Shown one piece after another: positions 22,423 to 26,144 of a stretch of 26,144 bases of DNA (position 1 is its first letter; the number at the start of each line of letters is the position of its first letter). The stretch is from Candidatus Iainarchaeum sp. (GTDB taxonomy: Archaea; Iainarchaeota; Iainarchaeia; Iainarchaeales; Iainarchaeaceae). Location: contig DUGC01000053.1 of assembly GCA_013331625.1 (NCBI GenBank), forward strand, positions 573-26,716. Reading direction: 5' to 3'. The notes below the pieces were generated by a model that made no database searches, had not been told where the DNA came from, and saw only the letters and a list, made by a program, of their open reading frames with translations. Position numbers and translations under genes: made by a program.

Positions 22423-23246
22423 GTCCCCATAAGGGCTATCTGCCCGATGCCGGGCATAAGGATTGCAAGCAATACCCCGAGGAAAATGAACGGCCCAAAG
22501 CGCGGCAAATTCCGGTATACCATGACTTCATCAATCCCTGCGCCTATCATTTCTTTTTTTTCCTTCTCCCCTATGACTCCCTTAAAGCCTGCCTGCATCT
22601 TTTTCACCTTATCCCCATCCATGAAATCAAGCGCGATTATTTCATCATCCTCAAGGCTTTCAGTCCTGACTTTTTGCAAAAAGAATTCCTTGCGTATGCC
22701 CCTTTCAAGGGCCAAAAAGACTGTGCCGAACAATATCGGCACGCCGACAAGGGCTATATAACCGCTTCCTGCAAACCCGCTGCCGAGCAAAAAATACATG
22801 TAGGCCCCGATTATTATGAGCAGCATTATGGCCCGCCTGATTCCTGCTTCATTGTATTTGAGGTCAATTCCCCTGCGCAGATATTTTATGGTATAATAAG
22901 TTGAGAAGAACACAACCGCGCTAAGGGCTGCAAGGAGGGCTGCAGAGAGCACGAATATGCCGTTATAGTAAGGGAGCATCAGAGCAATCCCGGCATATAG
23001 CTTCACATCCCCCCCTCCTATTTTTCCGGCATAGTAAAGGGCAAATCCGATTGCAAAAACCGCTGCCCCGATTGCGAGCCCGCTGTAATCCTTTTCAAAA
23101 ATGTCAATGCCGGCCCCCAGCAAAATCAGCGGGACCGTGATCCAGTCATAAATGTAGCCCGTTTTAAAGTCGGTGTAAGCGCCGGTTGCAGATGCAATAA
23201 GCACTGCAGCCTCCCTTAGTAGCAACATTTCAGCCATTTGCATCAT
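22419..23246 (-). CDS. Archaeal prepilin/preflagellin (class III signal) peptidase
   Basis: A 275-residue polytopic membrane aspartic protease of the A24 family that cleaves class III signal peptides of archaeal pilins and archaellins. The two catalytic aspartates are seen in TDFKTGYIYDW (Asp26) and KIGGGDVKLY (Asp80, GxGD motif). Several hydrophobic helices surround them. A soluble charged stretch follows (about 185-245, with DDEIIALDFMDGDK), and a last membrane helix closes the protein (FIFLGVLLAILMPGIG). The cytoplasmic insertion resembles the FlaK type. Its start overlaps the srp54 stop by 4 bp and its end overlaps ribD by 4 bp. Linkage to SRP54 makes sense for protein export, although no pilin gene is visible here. 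Confidence 0.93.
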   Translation of the reverse strand: MMQMAEMLLLREAAVLIASATGAYTDFKTGYIYDWITVPLILLGAGIDIFEKDYSGLAIGAAVFAIGFALYYAGKIGGGDVKLYAGIALMLPYYNGIFVLSAALLAALSAVVFFSTYYTIKYLRRGIDLKYNEAGIRRAIMLLIIIGAYMYFLLGSGFAGSGYIALVGVPILFGTVFLALERGIRKEFFLQKVRTESLEDDEIIALDFMDGDKVKKMQAGFKGVIGEKEKKEMIGAGIDEVMVYRNLPRFGPFIFLGVLLAILMPGIGQIALMGT

Positions 23247-24589
23247 CGCAGCTTGAATTTCTTTTTCTTTGTAAACATTTTCTGGAGCTTTTGCATGTTT
23301 ATGCCCTTGCCGTCCTCGAACTTTTTGGTGTCAAGGGCGCTGAACTGCCTGAATACTTTCTTCATCTTCTTGAAGTTCTTCAAAAGCTCCCGCACATTCT
23401 CCTGTGTTGTCCCGGAGCCGCGCGCAATGCGTGCAATCCTGCTCTTGTTGAGGGTATCAGGGTCTTTTCTTTCCCTCGAAGTCATCGAATCGATGATGTA
23501 GCCGTATTTGTTGAGCTTTTGCTCGCCCATTTCAGATATTTCCTTTGGCACCTGCGCCCCCATTCCCATCATGTCAAGGACCTTTCCCAAAGGCCCCATC
23601 TTGCGTGCCGCTTTCATCTGCTGGTAAAAAGTTTCAAGGGTGAATTCGTTTTCAAGCAATTCCTCCGCATTTATGCCTTCCTCTTCGGTTACTTCCTGCG
23701 CTTTTTCCAAAAGCGCCTGCAGGTCCCCATACCCCATTACCCTGCCAAGATAGCGTGTCGCGTCAAATTCCTGCAGGTCCCCAGTCTTTTCGCCAGTGCC
23801 TAAAAAATAAACTTTAGCGCCCGTGGATGCGCATGCCGCAAGCGCCCCGCCGCCTTTTGCCGAGCCATCCATCCTTGTCACAACCACTCCGTTGACGCCC
23901 ACAATTTCATGGAATGCCTGCGCCTGCTTTTTTGCAACCTGCCCGACATCTGCCCCTATAACAAGCCACTTGTGCTCTGCCCTGAACGCATCATCAATCA
24001 TTTGCATCTCTTTTATGAGCTCCCCGTCAAGTGCGCTCCTTCCTGCGCTGTCGCAGATTATCAGGTCGCAATCCTTCAGTGCATCAAGCCCCTGTGCAAC
24101 TACTTTTGCTGCATTTTTTTCCTTTTCATTTGAATAGAACTGCGCTTTCGCCCTCTCCGCAACCGTTCGCAGCTGCTCGGCCGCAGCCGGCCTGAAAACA
24201 TCTGCTGCAATCAAGCCCACTTTCATGCCGCGCTTTGAATACCACTTTGCGACCTTGCCGCATGAGGTCGTCTTGCCTTGGCCATAGAGCCCGCAGAGCA
24301 AAATCCTCCTTGGTTTTTCAGGTGGCGTGCTTGCCCCGCCCAATAATTGCGCCAGTTTATCATGAAGCAGCTTTATCACAAACTCCCTGCGGTTCACGCT
24401 TCCGGGCAGATCGGAAAAGGCCTCCTCCTCGATCTCGCGGCTCAGCTTCAAAACGAGGGCTATTTCAACGTCTGCTGAGATGAGCGCACGCTGCATTTCC
24501 TTTACTGCTTCCTTTACAGCCGCCTTATCAAGCTCAGAGCTGTTCTTGAGCTTTTCGATCGCCTTGCGCAGATTTTCGCCAAGTCCCAT
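23243..24589 (-). CDS. srp54: Signal recognition particle GTPase SRP54
   Basis: A 448-residue SRP54/Ffh that binds signal sequences and 7S RNA and docks on FtsY. The N domain spans 1-~90. The G domain has the P-loop GLYGQGKTT (100-108), ADVFRPAAAEQLR, DSAGR (180-184, where DTAGR is usual) and TRMDGSAKGGGAL (238-250, where TKLDGTAKGGGAL is usual). The methionine-rich M domain (about 325-448) carries the RNA-binding segment SRIARIARGSGTTQENVREL. The C-terminus is a Lys-rich tail (KMFTKKKKFKLR). The Thr-to-Ser and Lys-to-Arg changes in GTPase motifs are conservative. It heads a four-gene operon with 4-bp overlaps. No 7S RNA is recognisable in the upstream gap. Confidence 0.98.
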   Translation of the reverse strand: MGLGENLRKAIEKLKNSSELDKAAVKEAVKEMQRALISADVEIALVLKLSREIEEEAFSDLPGSVNRREFVIKLLHDKLAQLLGGASTPPEKPRRILLCGLYGQGKTTSCGKVAKWYSKRGMKVGLIAADVFRPAAAEQLRTVAERAKAQFYSNEKEKNAAKVVAQGLDALKDCDLIICDSAGRSALDGELIKEMQMIDDAFRAEHKWLVIGADVGQVAKKQAQAFHEIVGVNGVVVTRMDGSAKGGGALAACASTGAKVYFLGTGEKTGDLQEFDATRYLGRVMGYGDLQALLEKAQEVTEEEGINAEELLENEFTLETFYQQMKAARKMGPLGKVLDMMGMGAQVPKEISEMGEQKLNKYGYIIDSMTSRERKDPDTLNKSRIARIARGSGTTQENVRELLKNFKKMKKVFRQFSALDTKKFEDGKGINMQKLQKMFTKKKKFKLR

Positions 24590-24702
24590 TTTTTACCACG
24601 TTTTCAATTGGCCTTTACCCAGATATTGGGCAGGAAAAAGAATTAAATGGGGTTATATTGGGCTTAAATCCAACAGGGTTTCCAATAAGGCGGCTATAAT
24701 TA

Positions 24703-24795
24703 ATGTGCCCTGGCATTTTCCTCATGTACAAGGCCTACAGCGGCGAGAAGTACAAGCTTCCATATATTGGCGAGTGGGCTGAAAACTTCAGGTGA
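24703..24795 (+). CDS. Possible 30-residue peptide
   Basis: A very short ORF, with an alternative ATG at 24724, encoding a Tyr/Lys-rich end (MYKAYSGEKYKLPYIGEWAE and three more residues). AAGGCGG lies 9 nt before the first ATG. It could be a chance ORF or a remnant of a longer gene. It converges on the next candidate with a 2-bp gap. Confidence 0.2.
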   Translation: MCPGIFLMYKAYSGEKYKLPYIGEWAENFR

Positions 24796-24797
24796 GC

Positions 24798-24947
24798 TCA
24801 CTGGTGCATCCTTTTGCTAAATATTGAGCCTTCCCTTGTGATGATAATTGCATAAAATTGGTCTTTGCTTCTTGTATTGCCAGCGCAATATTGCTGCCTC
24901 CCCTTGGGACGGGGAATGCCAAAGCTTTGCCCTGATTGTGGTTGCAT
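24798..24947 (-). CDS. Possible 49-residue basic protein
   Basis: An ORF encoding MQPQSGQSFGIPRPKGRQQY, then a strand-like FYAIIITREG and a basic end. A TATA-like ACTATAAC near 24975 is 28 nt upstream, the right spacing for a leaderless message. I recognise no family. The evidence is limited to promoter spacing and protein-like composition. Confidence 0.3.
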   Translation of the reverse strand: MQPQSGQSFGIPRPKGRQQYCAGNTRSKDQFYAIIITREGSIFSKRMHQ

Positions 24948-25069
24948 ATTCGCGCGCTTTTTTCAAAGGCATGTTATAGTTACGTCTTTTGCAGCTTTAA
25001 AGTTTTCCAGTATTAAAAAAATCAGTTCCCGCCGTTCCGCTTTCCGGAACGCGCGGTTTTATTTGAATT

Positions 25070-25279
25070 TTATGCCTTCACTACTTGCAGCTTTGCAGTT
25101 TGCGGCGCTGCCACAAGTTCGTCTTCCTTTTTCTTGGTCCTAAAGTTCGCATAAGGCCTGTACTTTATCTTTGTCCACGCCGTAGGCTGCTTTTTGCGCA
25201 GCTTGAACTCCTGCTTCAGGAGCTTTTGCCTGAATGTCTCCGAACTCTCAAGGCCCAGAAATTCGTCTAGAGATGCCAT
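25070..25279 (-). CDS. Small basic protein of 69 residues after TRAM gene
   Basis: The protein starts MASLDEFLGLESSETFRQKL and continues with a Lys/Arg-rich helix and KYRPYANFRTKKKEDELV. The ATG at 25279 is chosen because the longer frame (to 25459) lies inside the TRAM gene in another frame, so the extra residues are an artefact. It is 37 bp downstream of the TRAM gene stop (25317) on the same strand, so the two are probably co-transcribed. There is no zinc motif and no membrane segment. The composition would suit an RNA- or ribosome-associated protein, but I do not recognise it. Confidence 0.6.
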   Translation of the reverse strand: MASLDEFLGLESSETFRQKLLKQEFKLRKKQPTAWTKIKYRPYANFRTKKKEDELVAAPQTAKLQVVKA

Positions 25280-25316
25280 TCCTATTAACCCCCTTTCCAC
25301 TCTTATAAAGATTTTT

Positions 25317-25673
25317 TTACTTCTCTTCTTCGTCTGGTTCTTCAACTTCTTCTTCGTCAGTATCTTCGTCCATTTCAGCGTCTTCATCGCTCTCTTCGGC
25401 AGCTTCCTGTGCTTCTTCGCCTTCCTGTGCCGGTTCTGCCTGGCCAATGACTTCGCCAAAGCTCACCTTGCCCCTAACCGCGTTGATTTTGACCTTTACT
25501 TTATCCCCTTTTTTGACATTTGGCACAATTATGACATATCCTTTCACCTTGGCTATGCCGTCTCCCTTCTCGCCAATGCCTTCTATTTCAACGTCGTAGG
25601 TTTCCCCTTCCTGTACTGGTATCTGCCCGAACTTGGAGTTGGGCCTCCTATTTAAATTATTTCCCATTGCCAT
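25317..25673 (-). CDS. TRAM-domain RNA-binding protein with acidic tail
   Basis: 118 residues. About 17-76 form a TRAM domain (IPVQEGETYDVEIEGIGEKG, then DGIAKVKGYVIIVPNV, KKGDKVKVKINAVRG and FGEVIG). This beta-barrel binds RNA, and stand-alone archaeal TRAM proteins have been linked to RNA chaperone (cold-shock-like) function. The remaining ~40 residues are almost entirely Glu, Asp and Ala, an unusual long acidic tail for this small family that could modulate RNA binding. The start at 25673 is fixed by GGAGGA (25681-25686) seven nt upstream. A second ATG two codons later is less well placed. It is followed by the small basic protein gene; an acidic-basic partnership is conceivable. Confidence 0.92.
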   Translation of the reverse strand: MAMGNNLNRRPNSKFGQIPVQEGETYDVEIEGIGEKGDGIAKVKGYVIIVPNVKKGDKVKVKINAVRGKVSFGEVIGQAEPAQEGEEAQEAAEESDEDAEMDEDTDEEEVEEPDEEEK

Positions 25674-25680
25674 TCAATTC

Positions 25681-25686
25681 TCCTCC
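25681..25686 (-). promoter_or_regulatory. Shine-Dalgarno of TRAM gene
   Basis: Minus-strand GGAGGA lies 7 nt before the ATG at 25673. It is one of the few strong ribosome-binding sites in a window where many genes look leaderless. Confidence 0.6.
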
Positions 25687-25698
25687 GATTTTTAAGCG

Positions 25699-25899
25699 AT
25701 GCAAACGCAGCAAATTCCCGAGGCAGCCATAAATCACACTGGCAAAACGAGGTATTTGCGCGAATCCAATCCTAATAATATAATGCTGCCTTTGAAGTAT
25801 TTAAACACGACTACTTATGAAGGCAAACCTGTTATTTTGGCATTTAAAGGACTTATAGTGGATAATAAGCCTGAATTATGTAGCCGATTTTATGGGTAG
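25699..25899 (+). CDS. Doubtful 66-residue ORF
   Basis: An A/T-rich ORF divergent from the TRAM gene. Its later part (MLPLKYLNTTTYEGKPVILA, then FKGLIVDNKPELC) looks somewhat protein-like. There is no Shine-Dalgarno and no well-spaced TATA box for the ATG at 25699. It may be a degraded gene end or a chance ORF. Confidence 0.25.
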   Translation: MQTQQIPEAAINHTGKTRYLRESNPNNIMLPLKYLNTTTYEGKPVILAFKGLIVDNKPELCSRFYG

Positions 25900-25920
25900 T
25901 TTACGAAAGGGCTAAAACAG

Positions 25921-26144
25921 CTATTTGATGATTTTTAAGTTCCCTTTCTTGCCTGTGGAGACCTGCAACTGGCCGCGGAATTCAGAGCACCATCCTTCCT
26001 TTATCTCAACGGTGTCGCCTTCATTGACCTCTTCGCACTGTTCGTTCCAAAGGCTCACGCTCACTTCGCCAGAAGAGTCCTTGCCGGCGCAGCTGCACAC
26101 CTTTCCCGAGCCGTTCTCGTTTGCCCACTGGCGCGGCTCGCCTT
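25921..26144 (-). CDS. SSB/RPA-like OB-fold protein, N-terminus beyond right edge
   Basis: The last 73 residues of a minus-strand gene that enters from the right edge. RQWANENGSGKVCSCAGKDS, then GEVSVSLWNEQCEEVNEGD, TVEIKEGWCSEFRGQLQVST and GKKGNLKIIK follow the strand pattern of an OB fold of the archaeal SSB/RPA type (the GEVxxxLW and FRGxLQ signatures). It therefore probably binds single-stranded nucleic acid. It ends right after the last strand, with no C-terminal tail in view. The number of OB folds and the start are outside the window. With 16758-17636 it would be the second OB-fold ssDNA-binding protein in 26 kb. Confidence 0.85.
   Translation of the reverse strand, partial: GEPRQWANENGSGKVCSCAGKDSSGEVSVSLWNEQCEEVNEGDTVEIKEGWCSEFRGQLQVSTGKKGNLKIIK

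Larger units (their letters stand above)
24590..25069. other. 480-bp gene-poor stretch
   Basis: The region upstream of srp54 contains a TATA-like block near 24643-24650 for that gene and two small convergent ORF candidates (24703-24795 plus, 24798-24947 minus). No SRP RNA, tRNA or terminator is clear. Confidence 0.4.

Noticed and set aside
24838..24935. GTGATGA followed about 90 nt later by CTGA, as in a C/D box RNA
   Set aside because: The spacing is too long for archaeal C/D RNAs, there are no internal C'/D' boxes and no terminal stem.
24590..25069. Possible 7S SRP RNA near srp54
   Set aside because: I could not find the conserved domain IV asymmetric loop or the long terminal helix.
24865..25143. 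Plus-strand 92-aa ORF with a CPDC start resembling a zinc ribbon (MPKLCPDCGC)
   Set aside because: Only one CxxC pair is present, with no second pair. The frame then runs into the minus-strand 69-aa gene and the sequence becomes featureless.
25280..25459. N-terminal extension of the 69-aa protein into a very Lys-rich 129-aa form
   Set aside because: The Lys-rich part is the antiphase reading of the Glu/Asp-rich tail codons of the TRAM gene.

Overview
The window is archaeal chromosome. The evidence is a Pus10-type tRNA pseudouridine synthase, a RadA recombinase, an RPA-like multi-OB-fold protein, geranylgeranylglyceryl phosphate synthase (archaeal membrane lipid), an archaeal class III signal (prepilin) peptidase, SRP54, a TRAM-domain protein, and promoters with TATA boxes about 25-28 nt upstream of start codons. 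Compact 1-7 bp gene overlaps, fused enzymes and several unrecognised lineage-specific proteins would fit a small-genome (DPANN-like) archaeon. The lineage cannot be fixed by reading alone. No rRNA, tRNA, CRISPR array or insertion sequence was recognised.

Layout. (1) 1-4.9 kb: an unrecognised Arg/Lys-rich protein running off the left edge; a redoxin/thioredoxin-reductase pair; two more unrecognised proteins; a CoA-binding protein; and a short Pus10. (2) 5.06-7.55 kb: radA, interrupted exactly in its Walker A motif by a 513-residue LAGLIDADG intein. (3) 7.8-14.5 kb: a condensed histidine operon on the minus strand. Six ORFs carry all ten activities: HisG-HisC-HAD phosphatase (one 762-aa protein), HisB, HisH, HisF, HisA-HisI-HisE (one 407-aa protein) and HisD. 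Directly upstream lies an AbrB-type DNA-binding protein fused to an ACT (amino-acid-sensing) domain, a good candidate regulator. The gap between them holds a palindrome and helically phased direct repeats.

(4) 15.0-16.7 kb: two tandem diverged copies of a two-gene module. Each has a small His-rich-motif protein followed by a winged-helix protein, and resembles a toxin-antitoxin or autoregulated pair. Both copies share an inverted repeat at the gene junction. Both also carry an 18-bp element just upstream of their TATA boxes, and its 15-bp core recurs upstream of the radA TATA box. (5) 16.8-19.8 kb: RPA-like protein divergent from a metallo-beta-lactamase-fold hydrolase with interlocked promoters, GGGP synthase, and a small membrane protein. 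(6) 19.8-24.6 kb: an unrecognised HTH-like protein, then a tight minus-strand operon SRP54 - prepilin peptidase - RibD - NAD-dependent epimerase-like protein. (7) 24.6-26.1 kb: a gene-poor stretch with small ORF candidates, a TRAM protein with an acidic tail followed by a 69-aa protein, and the end of an SSB-like OB-fold gene cut by the right edge.

The most noteworthy points are the two histidine-enzyme fusions with the adjacent AbrB-ACT gene, the duplicated two-gene module with shared operators, and the promoter element shared between that module and radA.
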